The notes beneath the pieces were generated by a model. The model saw nothing but the letters and a program-made list of their open reading frames with translations. It did no database searches and had not been told where the DNA came from. Shown here in pieces: positions 1-5,746 of a DNA stretch of 5,785 nucleotides (positions are counted from its first letter, which is position 1; every line of letters starts with the position of its first letter). Where the stretch lies: assembly GCA_027456925.1 (NCBI GenBank), contig DAIDTZ010000288.1, forward strand, positions 1-5,785, written 5' to 3'. The translations under genes and the position numbers were made by a program. This DNA comes from Nitrospirota bacterium. Its GTDB lineage: Bacteria; Nitrospirota; UBA9217.

Positions 1-682
1 TAGAACCCTCTGAAAGCTTCTTGAAAAGCTCGATTGATCGGTCAATATTTGATCCCCAGATGTTATCGTCACCATTGTAGTAGAAGCGTCCAACAGCTTC
101 CTCTACGTCTCTAACCACATCCGGAATAGGACGAAATCGAACAGTATCGCCAAAAAACGCCCTGACGCTGCAAAAGGAACATTTGTGAATGCACCCCCGA
201 GCGGTAAAAACCGCACGAAAAGGATAATGTCCCTTTAAAAATCCCTTGAGCGGAACAGGAAGATCTTGCAATGGCAGCCGCGCACCTTTATAAATTGGCT
301 TCAATCTTCCTTCTGCCGCATCCTTGAGAACGTCCTTCCATATCGATTCAGCCTCTCCGATTATCACGGCATCCGAATGCCGCAACGCCTCCTCAGGCAG
401 TATGCTCGGGTGGATACCTCCCAAAGCGACTTTTATTCCGCGCTGTCTTAATATACCTGCGAAGGCATACGACCAATCAGCCGTGGGAGTCATAACGCTG
501 ATACCCACTAAGTCTGCCTCAATTTCTTCAGCAGAAACAGGTTCTCTATTTGCATCCACAAGCTCTATTTCCGCATCCGGCAAACAGCGCCTCGTTAACG
601 CTCCAAGATATTCAAGGATCGGCGGAGCCAGAGGGAAGCCCCCTTTATTGGGAAACTCCGGTGAGATGATAACGATTCGCAT
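1..682 (-). CDS. B12-binding-domain radical SAM protein (N-terminal 227 aa, cut by window edge)
   Basis: The frame is open from an ATG at 682 to the left edge, so the C-terminus is missing. Residues 1 to about 125 look like a cobalamin-binding (Rossmann-type) domain, with a start MRIVIISPEFP and a stretch ALGGIHPSILPEEAL followed by DAVIIGEAE. I do not see the classical DxHxxG cobalamin-ligand motif, which is often degenerate in this class. The radical SAM core begins near residue 155: C164, C168 and C171 form the CxxxCxxC motif that binds the [4Fe-4S] cluster, within FTARGCIHKCSFC. D205-D206-N207 matches the DDN segment usual after the second core strand. Members of this family do SAM-dependent radical chemistry such as methylation or ring closure, but the substrate cannot be told from this fragment. 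A Shine-Dalgarno GAAAGGG at 690-696 with 7 nt spacing supports the start. Codons are more AT-rich than in the kinase gene (hand counts of three 60-base lines: 25, 26 and 29 G/C). Confidence 0.88.
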   Translation of the reverse strand, partial: MRIVIISPEFPNKGGFPLAPPILEYLGALTRRCLPDAEIELVDANREPVSAEEIEADLVGISVMTPTADWSYAFAGILRQRGIKVALGGIHPSILPEEALRHSDAVIIGEAESIWKDVLKDAAEGRLKPIYKGARLPLQDLPVPLKGFLKGHYPFRAVFTARGCIHKCSFCSVRAFFGDTVRFRPIPDVVRDVEEAVGRFYYNGDDNIWGSNIDRSIELFKKLSEGS

Positions 683-700
683 AAAAGAACCCTTTCTTGA

Positions 701-725
701 TGGTTCAATCTTGCAAATTGAACCA
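701..725. repeat. Perfect 9-bp inverted repeat directly upstream of the radical SAM gene's RBS
   Basis: TGGTTCAAT at 701-709 and ATTGAACCA at 717-725 are exact reverse complements around a 7-base loop. The repeat ends 4 bases before the Shine-Dalgarno of the radical SAM gene. It could be an operator, a leader hairpin or a dispersed repeat. There is no T tract on either side, so a terminator is unlikely. Confidence 0.6.
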
Positions 726-738
726 AATATTAACGAGT

Positions 739-761
739 GGCTCAGGCTGCAAGCCTGAACC
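739..761. repeat. 10-bp hairpin in the glycosylase to radical SAM gap
   Basis: Arms 739-748 (GGCTCAGGCT) and 752-761 (AGCCTGAACC) pair around a 3-base loop. Read as minus-strand RNA, all ten pairs form, one being G-U. It has no T run, and it resembles short dispersed palindromes between genes more than an intrinsic terminator. Confidence 0.55.
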
Positions 762-772
762 TGCAAAGGTAG

Positions 773-793
773 ATTCCGGGCCAAGCCCGGGAT
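773..793. repeat. 9-bp GC-rich palindrome, REP-like
   Basis: ATTCCGGGC at 773-781 pairs with GCCCGGGAT at 785-793 (one G-U type pair) around the loop CAA. The core, a GATTCCGGG..AAGCCCGG.ATGACG form, is the kind of short interspersed palindrome found many times between genes in some proteobacterial and related genomes. That is recalled family knowledge, and copy number cannot be seen here. It lies 39 bases past the glycosylase stop, so it could also protect or punctuate that transcript's 3' end. Confidence 0.55.
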
Positions 794-831
794 GACGGCA
801 TGTGGCTTTCCTTCTCATTGGGTTAGTACTG

Positions 832-1485
832 CTACTTCAATATCTCCCCGGTCTTCCGCGACCACAGCAGCAGGTCGAGATGGTCCATATCGATCCCGAG
901 CTTGTCGGCGAACTTTTGAAGCCGTTTCTCGATGTCCAGGTAACCGGCCCGCGTGGTCTGGCGCATGGTTTTAGTGATCACGCCCATTTCGCGGAGGCTG
1001 TTCATGATGTGTTTGTCGAGGATAGCGTACCCGGGGAAGCCGATGTTCCGGAGGAAGTGGCTTGTTTCTTTATAGCCCAGGCCTTTGACTAATTTGTTCT
1101 GCGCGAAAAAATCGCGGCGGCTATCCGGGCAGTCGAAGGATTCGAGCAGTTTGCGGAGCTTCAGGCCGCAGGCATCGCGCAGATACTCGCGGGTGTGATA
1201 GATGTAGGAAGTCCGTACGCGCCAGAACCTCACGCGGTGCGCCTGCGCGCGCTTGCGAAGCTCCAGCTCGCTCCCGGAATGCAGAATATCCTGGAGCGCT
1301 TCCACCGTCTTCATGCCCATCTTCGCGCTGCTGCCTGCGGTTATGATGCAGTAACAAAGCTCCTCGAAGATCGCCCGGTCGCCTTTTTTATACCTTTTTT
1401 TAAACTCGGCAAGCCGCTTCACGATCAGCGGCCTCTTCGAGCGATAGTCCTTCTTCAGTTCATCAATGAATTCTTTTCCAGGCAC
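832..1485 (-). CDS. ogg: Ogg2-type 8-oxoguanine DNA glycosylase / AP lyase
   Basis: A cytoplasmic base-excision repair enzyme of 217 aa that would remove 8-oxoguanine from DNA and cut the abasic strand by beta-elimination. The length and motifs fit the Ogg2 group (Methanocaldococcus jannaschii and Thermotoga maritima Ogg, about 207 aa). An FEELCYCIITAGSSAKMG segment at 40-57 corresponds to the family's N-terminal signature. The helix-hairpin-helix-GPD region is VKGLGYKETSHFLRNIGF (133-150) followed by YAILDKHI (153-160). K139 is the expected Schiff-base lysine and D157 the catalytic aspartate, with the 18-residue spacing known for Ogg2. The protein ends in lysine (K217, ..GEILK), matching the conserved C-terminal lysine that helps recognise the base in archaeal Ogg2. 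The start is GTG at 1485, inside the rhodanese gene, with AAGGG at 1494-1498, 8 nt upstream. The overlap suggests translational coupling. Confidence 0.92.
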   Translation of the reverse strand: MPGKEFIDELKKDYRSKRPLIVKRLAEFKKRYKKGDRAIFEELCYCIITAGSSAKMGMKTVEALQDILHSGSELELRKRAQAHRVRFWRVRTSYIYHTREYLRDACGLKLRKLLESFDCPDSRRDFFAQNKLVKGLGYKETSHFLRNIGFPGYAILDKHIMNSLREMGVITKTMRQTTRAGYLDIEKRLQKFADKLGIDMDHLDLLLWSRKTGEILK

Positions 1486-1831
1486 GGTAGCCGCCCTTCA
1501 GATTATACAAATTCTTGAAGCCCATGCCCATCAGGCGCTTGATCGCCCAGATGCTCCGGTTGCCGCTTGCGCAGAAGACAACGATATCCTTGTCCTTCTT
1601 GAGCTTTTTGACCTTCTCGCCGATTTCCGAGAGCGGTATATGGACCGCGCCGGGAATATGGCCCTGGGCATATTCATTGTTCGTGCGAACGTCGAGGAGC
1701 ACCATTCCTTTTTTCTCATCCAGTTCCTTCGGAGAAAGCTGCTTGATCCCCAGCCGGCCCAAATAGCCGAACAGTTTAAAGATCAGGTAGATCGCTGCTA
1801 GTGTTATCAGAATCGTTGATGCTGTATCCAA
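1463..1831 (-). CDS. Membrane-anchored single-domain rhodanese (sulfurtransferase-like)
   Basis: 122 aa. Residues 5-24 form one hydrophobic helix (TILITLAAIYLIFKLFGYLG), followed by R/K-bearing sequence that predicts a cytoplasmic C-terminus. A single rhodanese domain fills residues 29-120, with MVLLDVRTNNEYAQGHIPGA (43-62) as the conserved first half. The active-site loop is CASGNR at 87-92, with C87 the sulfur-carrying cysteine; a six-residue loop is the sulfurtransferase type rather than the longer Cdc25-phosphatase type. GGYRAW (113-118) is the family's C-terminal signature. Such proteins move sulfane sulfur from thiosulfate or persulfide to an acceptor; the acceptor is unknown here. The start is TTG at 1831, set 5 nt after a full AAGGAGG (1837-1843). 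It follows the kinase gene by 88 bases and overlaps the glycosylase start by 23 bp. Confidence 0.9.
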   Translation of the reverse strand: MDTASTILITLAAIYLIFKLFGYLGRLGIKQLSPKELDEKKGMVLLDVRTNNEYAQGHIPGAVHIPLSEIGEKVKKLKKDKDIVVFCASGNRSIWAIKRLMGMGFKNLYNLKGGYRAWKRIH

Positions 1832-1836
1832 AATAC

Positions 1837-1843
1837 CCTCCTT
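1837..1843 (-). promoter_or_regulatory. Consensus Shine-Dalgarno that fixes the rhodanese TTG start
   Basis: The minus strand reads AAGGAGG, then GTATT, then the TTG. No ATG or GTG lies at a usable distance, so this site decides the start codon. Confidence 0.8.
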
Positions 1844-1848
1844 AAAAT

Positions 1849-1865
1849 TCTCTACAAGGTAGAGA
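1849..1865. repeat. 7-bp hairpin just upstream of the rhodanese RBS
   Basis: TCTCTAC (1849-1855) and GTAGAGA (1859-1865) pair perfectly around a 3-base loop. On the minus strand the stem is followed by ATTTT and then the Shine-Dalgarno. It could be a weak attenuator or an RNA-processing site between kinase and rhodanese. The T run is too short for a confident terminator. Confidence 0.45.
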
Positions 1866-1900
1866 GCGACAAATCACTTTTGCGCAAGGTTGTTTCTCTG

Positions 1901-1928
1901 AACTATGAACTCTGAACTATCAACTATG
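1901..1928. repeat. Four-unit heptamer tandem repeat (AACTMTS) spanning the kinase stop codon
   Basis: Units on the plus strand are AACTATG (1901-1907), AACTCTG (1908-1914), AACTATC (1915-1921) and AACTATG (1922-1928). A decayed unit, TTCTCTG, precedes them. The repeat runs from the intergenic gap into the last codons of the kinase gene, and its stop (1920-1922) falls between units three and four. Confidence 0.75.
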
Positions 1929-4100
1929 AACTTCCTTCGCTGCAACCGGCAGTTCTATGATGAACTTTGCGCCTTGCGGACTATTCTGCTCCACCCGGAT
2001 CGATCCTCCGTGGTCCTTGATGATCCGAAGCACGATGGCGAGGCCCAGACCGCTTTTTTTCTTCTTCCTCGAAAAATCGGGCTGGAACAGCTTAGGAACG
2101 TCCTCTGCCGCGATCCCCGTGCCCTCGTCTGCCACGATTACCTGGGCCATATTGTCGGAGTTCATCCCTGCCGTAATCCAGATCCTCCCCTTCCCGGCCA
2201 TGGCCTCGACGGCGTTTTCGAAAAGGTTGATGAACACCCGCTTTATCTGCTCGTTGTCGATGAGCGCAGGGGGCATATCAGCGGCAATATCCTTCACCAC
2301 CAACAGGTCTTTATGGGCTGAGCTGTAGAACTGGGCCACATTTTCCAGCACCGGCGCTAGCGGCTGCGCCACGGGATTCGAACTGGGCATCCGGGCAAAA
2401 TCCGCGAATTCGTCCACCAGCTTCCGCAGGCCGTCGGCCTCCTGGACGATCGTCCGGCTGCATTCGTCAAAGACCGCATCAAAGTCCGGCGCTCCCTCGG
2501 AGTGCTTTTTGCGCAGGCGCTCGGCGGAAAGCTTGATCGGCGTCAGCGGATTCTTGAACTCGTGGGCGATCCGCCTGGCGACATCCTGCCAGGTCTCGGC
2601 TTTTTTCGCCCGCAGCAGCTCGGTGAGATCGTCAAAGGTGATGACCGACCCGATGGGCGTACCGCTGCTGTCCCGGAGCGACGAGACCCGCATGCGAAGC
2701 GTCAAGAGCCGTCCGCGCACGTTCAGCGCCAGTTCTTCCTCGGCGCGCCCCTGCCCCTGTTCCAGCTTCCGGAACAGGCCGCGGATCGGGTCGAGCTCGA
2801 TAAATCCGAAGGCCTCATCATACCGCCTGTTGACCACGCTTTGTTCTTCTATGCCGAGGATCTCCGAGGCCGCCGGGTTAAGGGTCGTGATCCTGCCCGT
2901 ACGGTCGATGGACACGACCCCGGCATCGATGTTCGTCAGGATGGTCTCTTTGTTGTTGACTTCCTGCTCAAGTTGCTCCCGCGAGGCTTGCAGCTCCTGG
3001 GTCATTTTGTTAAAGGACCCGATAAGCACGCCGACCTCGTCGTCCGACGTTTCGTCGATCCGATAGTCAAATCTTCCCGCAGCCACGGCCGCAGTGCCCT
3101 CGGCCAGCGTTTTGATCGGCCCCGTAATGCCGGCCGCGACCCGGAGTGCGACCCAAATGGCCGCCAGCAGGAGACCAAGAGTGACGGCGAGAAACCCGGA
3201 CCGGTACGCCAGCTGGATCGGCTCCTTGCTCTTGAACGACTGCCGGTACTGCACGTACCCATCGCGGATCACCTCGGCTTTCGCCACCAGGCGTTGAGGG
3301 ACATAGTAGCTGACGGCGACCGCCGCCACGACGGGTCCGCCTTCCGGGACCCCATAAACAGGCACCACCACCCGCACGATATCTCCCTTGTGATTTCCAA
3401 CCCCCGACACGTACGAGGCTTCCTGCGCCGCGAACGCCTTGGCCACCAGGTCCGGCTGCGTCTGGGTAAAGGTCCTGGGCGGATACTGGGCCGTTACAAC
3501 GGTCACCGCGCGTTTATGCGGATCGAGAAAAAGCTCAATCGAGCCGAGTCCGTATTCACCGGCCTTTTTCACCAGATAGTCCCTGATAACCTGGTTCTCG
3601 AACCGCGACATCAGCCGGGCATCGGTCATCTGTTTGCTGATCTGCTTCCCGAATCCCGTCGCATCGTTCTTCAGCCGGTCGTAATACTCCTGCGCCAGCG
3701 AAACGGAATCTTTCATGGAATTCTCGATCCGCAGGCTGAATAACCGCTCGATACTGCTCGTGAACATGCCGCTCCCGATAAAGAAGAGGAGCACGGGAGG
3801 GATGAAAGAAAGGCTCACGAAGGCAAAAACCAGTTTCGTCCGGAACCGGGCGCCCAGCACGCCGTGTTTTCGCTCAACCGAGAGTTTCCAGAGGCTCCTG
3901 GCTATCATGAAGACTACTACGGCAAAAAGCAGGAAGTTCGCGTTGACGAGCAGGAAGATGAGGATGTTATCGGAAAGCGGGCCTCCGAAACCCCGGTACT
4001 GGAGCTGCAGCACCACGGCGAGCACAGACAGGGCGAGAAAACCGACGAGATACAGGACACCCTTCCACCCTGATTGAACCTCTTTACTTTCGGTCACCAT
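1920..4100 (-). CDS. NtrY-like transmembrane sensor histidine kinase (HAMP-PAS-HisKA-HATPase)
   Basis: 726 aa from the ATG at 4100. Three N-terminal membrane helices (about 13-33, 44-67, 89-112) precede a periplasmic sensor region (113-300) and a fourth helix (301-324), which is the NtrY plan. HAMP follows at 321-374 (ITGPIKTLAEGT, DDEVGVLIGSFNKMT). PAS covers about 382-497, with NIDAGVVSIDRTGRI and LNPAASEILGI. HisKA carries the phospho-accepting H513 in RRIAHEFKNPLTPIKLSAER. The ATPase domain has the N box NLFENAVEAM (625-634), G1 DEGTGI (658-663), LFQPDFS (671-677) and G2 SGLGLA (683-688). It would autophosphorylate H513 in response to an unknown envelope or cytoplasmic signal. No response regulator is adjacent. 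The start is uncertain: no Shine-Dalgarno lies before the ATG. A TTG at 4139 would add 13 hydrophobic residues (MLLPGVFGILPFT), with only a GAGG 13 nt upstream. The stop codon lies within a heptamer repeat. Confidence 0.93.
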   Translation of the reverse strand: MVTESKEVQSGWKGVLYLVGFLALSVLAVVLQLQYRGFGGPLSDNILIFLLVNANFLLFAVVVFMIARSLWKLSVERKHGVLGARFRTKLVFAFVSLSFIPPVLLFFIGSGMFTSSIERLFSLRIENSMKDSVSLAQEYYDRLKNDATGFGKQISKQMTDARLMSRFENQVIRDYLVKKAGEYGLGSIELFLDPHKRAVTVVTAQYPPRTFTQTQPDLVAKAFAAQEASYVSGVGNHKGDIVRVVVPVYGVPEGGPVVAAVAVSYYVPQRLVAKAEVIRDGYVQYRQSFKSKEPIQLAYRSGFLAVTLGLLLAAIWVALRVAAGITGPIKTLAEGTAAVAAGRFDYRIDETSDDEVGVLIGSFNKMTQELQASREQLEQEVNNKETILTNIDAGVVSIDRTGRITTLNPAASEILGIEEQSVVNRRYDEAFGFIELDPIRGLFRKLEQGQGRAEEELALNVRGRLLTLRMRVSSLRDSSGTPIGSVITFDDLTELLRAKKAETWQDVARRIAHEFKNPLTPIKLSAERLRKKHSEGAPDFDAVFDECSRTIVQEADGLRKLVDEFADFARMPSSNPVAQPLAPVLENVAQFYSSAHKDLLVVKDIAADMPPALIDNEQIKRVFINLFENAVEAMAGKGRIWITAGMNSDNMAQVIVADEGTGIAAEDVPKLFQPDFSRKKKKSGLGLAIVLRIIKDHGGSIRVEQNSPQGAKFIIELPVAAKEVHS

Positions 4101-4139
4101 TGTAAAAGGCAGAATACCAAAAACGCCCGGCAAAAGCAA

Positions 4140-4160
4140 GGTCTCGTTTGGTCCTCGTTT
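4140..4160. repeat. Tandem near-duplicate, GGTCTCGTTT then GGTCCTCGTTT
   Basis: Two abutting copies differ by one inserted C (4140-4149 and 4150-4160). They lie upstream of the kinase start, next to the alternative TTG at 4139. This could be replication slippage or a paired half-site on one face of the helix. Confidence 0.5.
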
Positions 4161-4179
4161 AGCTCAATTCCCATTTATT

Positions 4180-4196
4180 CTCTTGACAAACAAGAG
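4180..4196. promoter_or_regulatory. Palindrome overlapping the LysM promoter -35 (possible operator)
   Basis: CTCTTG (4180-4185) and CAAGAG (4191-4196) are perfect inverted half-sites with the 5-base spacer ACAAA. The -35 hexamer TTGACA (4183-4188) sits inside, so a dimeric regulator bound here would block RNA polymerase. The regulator is unknown, and a 6-bp arm can occur by chance. Confidence 0.35.
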
Positions 4197-4210
4197 GTTT
4201 CTCGTATATC
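4183..4210 (+). promoter_or_regulatory. Sigma-70-like promoter for the LysM gene
   Basis: A perfect -35 TTGACA (4183-4188) is followed after 16 bp by TATATC (4205-4210), which matches four of six -10 positions. Transcription would begin near 4216-4220, giving a leader of about 220 nt before the LysM start. No clear promoter for the divergent kinase was seen on the minus strand. Confidence 0.55.
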
Positions 4211-4217
4211 TTTAGCG

Positions 4218-4438
4218 AAAATGGCCTCGCTAGATTGCCTCAAGTTCCGGCGACAGACGCTGTCTTGAACAAGGATCACAAGCCCGACCGCAGGCCATGC
4301 AGCAGGGAGAGGATTTCTGCGCAATGCATCCCGACAGGGGTTTTTGTCATCCTTCCCGGTTCCGGCAGTCCTTTTCATGTGTGCCGGCGCAGCCGTCCCA
4401 GCCCGATTCAATAAACAGAAAAAAGTCAGGAGGCAGGA
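4218..4438 (+). other. Long untranslated leader with several inverted repeats, function unknown
   Basis: There is no convincing gene in this stretch. Visible pairings include GACAG/CTGTC (4252-4256 with 4260-4264, loop ACG), ATGCA/TGCAT (4297-4301 with 4325-4329) with an inner GCAG/CTGC (4302-4305 with 4317-4320), and CCGGC/GCCGG (4362-4366 with 4383-4387). They are short, so folding is uncertain. I do not recognise a known riboswitch class. Confidence 0.35.
4428..4433 (+). promoter_or_regulatory. Ribosome binding site AGGAGG for the LysM gene
   Basis: AGGAGG lies 5 nt before the ATG at 4439 and fixes that start. A second weak AGGA (4435-4438) abuts the ATG and is too close to act. Confidence 0.75.
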
Positions 4439-5740
4439 ATGACCACTCGGTTGAATAGGCTTACGCAGGCAGGATGTATCGTTCTTCTTTTCATGCTCTT
4501 TCCCGGCATATCCCTCTCTCAGGAGCAGAATGGCGGCCCTGTTGCCCAGCAGCCTGAAAACGCCGCAAAACCGGCGCCCCAGGACCAGGCTTCTCCGGGC
4601 ACTGCCGTAACGCCGGAAATACAACCGCAGGGACAAACTGAGCCGCAGGAAGGAGCGGTTTTGCCTGCCACAGAACCCACTGCTACAGCACCCGCTGCTG
4701 CGCCCGCTCCGCCAACCGCCCAATACACCATCAAGCAGGGGGACACCCTCTGGGACATCGCAAACACCTTTCTGAAAGACCCCTTTCTCTGGCCCTTTAT
4801 CTGGAAGGCAAATCCGGGCATAACCAACCCTGACCTCATCTATGCCGGGAACAACCTTTCCATCCCCAGCATGGCGCCGATTGAGCGGGCTATGCAGGCT
4901 CCGGTTGAGGCTGCCCCAAAGGAAGTTGCCAAGGAAGAAGCGGCCCCGGCACAGGAACCGGCTCCCCTTGAAAGCGTTGCTTCCGCGCAGACCACGAGTC
5001 CAAAACCCGCTCCTGCAGCGGCGCCGGAAGAAGCGACGCAGGAAGAAGCCAGCGGCATCATCGTGCCCGTGGAACAACCGGTTCCGATCATCGACAAATA
5101 TTCCATGCTCCGCGCCGGATTTGTAAATAGTGTAGAAAACGAAGGCGCCATCGTCGGTGCGGCTGACTCGGGAAAAACCATCTACGGGTATGATGACGTC
5201 GTGTATGTCAAGGTCAACAACATGGAGAATGTGAATATCGGCGACAAGTACCTGATCTACGCGCCGCTTCAGAAAGTTCGCCATCCGAAAACCGGTAAAA
5301 AGTACGGACGGCTCATTCGCGGAATGGGCATTCTCCAGATCACGGCCAAGGACTCCAGTGACGTGCTGACGGCCCGGATCACGCTCTCGTTCGATGCCAT
5401 CGACAAAAACGAGCTGCTGACGCCCTATCAGGAACCGGCCCTCGTTTACCCGCCAAAGGGGAAAAGAGCAAAAGATATTTCTGGGTACATCCTCGAAGTG
5501 GCTGACCATCACAGCATTAACGCGCAAACGGATATCGTATACCTGGACAAGGGGAGCGTCGACGGAGTTGAACCGGGGGACCGCTTTCTCGTGTATGCAA
5601 GACCGGAAAAGAAAGGGTTCCCAAGAAAAAAGATCGGTGAAGTCCAGGTCTTCCTGGTGAAGGAACATACAGCTACCGCCGTCGTAACCGAAAGCAGGGA
5701 AGAGATGGGAAGAGGAAACCAAATAGATTTTGAACAATAG
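4439..5740 (+). CDS. Secreted LysM-domain protein with Pro/Ala-rich linkers and a duplicated C-terminal module
   Basis: 433 aa. Residues 1-28 look like a Sec signal peptide: basic start, hydrophobic core CIVLLFMLFPG, and likely cleavage after SLS. An Ala/Pro/Gln-rich linker (33-94) follows. One LysM domain spans 95-143: YTIKQGDTLWDIANTFL, the DPFLWPFIWKANPGITNP core, and YAGNNLSIP. LysM binds N-acetylglucosamine-containing glycans, so the protein should dock on peptidoglycan in the periplasm. A second Ala/Pro/Glu linker covers 152-206. The C-terminal part (about 226-433) holds two related units: VVYVKVNNMENVNIGDKYLIYA (254-275, shown as motif VxV..NIGDKYLIYA) and IVYLDKGSVDGVEPGDRFLVYA (366-387), each followed by a Gly-rich beta strand and a xxTAxV/LTARI strand. 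This pattern recalls FlgT C-terminal-type beta modules, but that is inference. No catalytic motif is visible. The gene is divergent from the kinase and is followed 6 bases later by another start. Confidence 0.9.
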   Translation: MTTRLNRLTQAGCIVLLFMLFPGISLSQEQNGGPVAQQPENAAKPAPQDQASPGTAVTPEIQPQGQTEPQEGAVLPATEPTATAPAAAPAPPTAQYTIKQGDTLWDIANTFLKDPFLWPFIWKANPGITNPDLIYAGNNLSIPSMAPIERAMQAPVEAAPKEVAKEEAAPAQEPAPLESVASAQTTSPKPAPAAAPEEATQEEASGIIVPVEQPVPIIDKYSMLRAGFVNSVENEGAIVGAADSGKTIYGYDDVVYVKVNNMENVNIGDKYLIYAPLQKVRHPKTGKKYGRLIRGMGILQITAKDSSDVLTARITLSFDAIDKNELLTPYQEPALVYPPKGKRAKDISGYILEVADHHSINAQTDIVYLDKGSVDGVEPGDRFLVYARPEKKGFPRKKIGEVQVFLVKEHTATAVVTESREEMGRGNQIDFEQ

Positions 5741-5746
5741 GAAAAA

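Noticed and set aside
324..758. 144-codon plus-strand frame over the radical SAM gene
   Set aside because: The opposite strand carries the CxxxCxxC motif and a cobalamin-type domain in a continuous frame; this is its shadow.
1894..1928. CRISPR-like array
   Set aside because: The 7-base units are contiguous with no spacers; it is a simple tandem repeat.
2502..3743. 413-codon open frame antisense to the sensor kinase
   Set aside because: The product is His/Arg/Asp-rich with no domain, and it lies opposite clear HAMP, PAS and HisKA motifs.
4222..4239. Sigma-54 promoter, TGG..TTGC pattern
   Set aside because: The GG and GC elements are 12 bases apart instead of 10, and the -24 element lacks TGGCAC.
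4221..4268. 15-codon leader peptide beginning ATGGCCTCG
   Set aside because: There is no ribosome binding site upstream, and no run of regulatory codons that would suggest attenuation.
4265..4340. Cyclic di-GMP (GEMM-I) riboswitch in the LysM leader
   Set aside because: A GACCGCAGGCC stretch looked suggestive, but the conserved GGCAAACC and GACGCAAAGCC-type segments are absent.
4297..4458. 53-codon frame in the LysM leader, overlapping the LysM start
   Set aside because: It has no Shine-Dalgarno and no recognisable sequence features, and it would interfere with the well-supported LysM start.
4469..4477. Lipobox at QAGC in the LysM signal peptide
   Set aside because: The cysteine at residue 13 comes before the hydrophobic core, and position -3 is glutamine, so lipoprotein processing is not expected.
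4175..5737. 520-codon open frame antisense to the LysM gene
   Set aside because: It mirrors the LysM gene, whose Pro/Ala/Glu codons leave few stops on the other strand. The product has no recognisable domain, and the plus-strand gene has a signal peptide, LysM domain and RBS.
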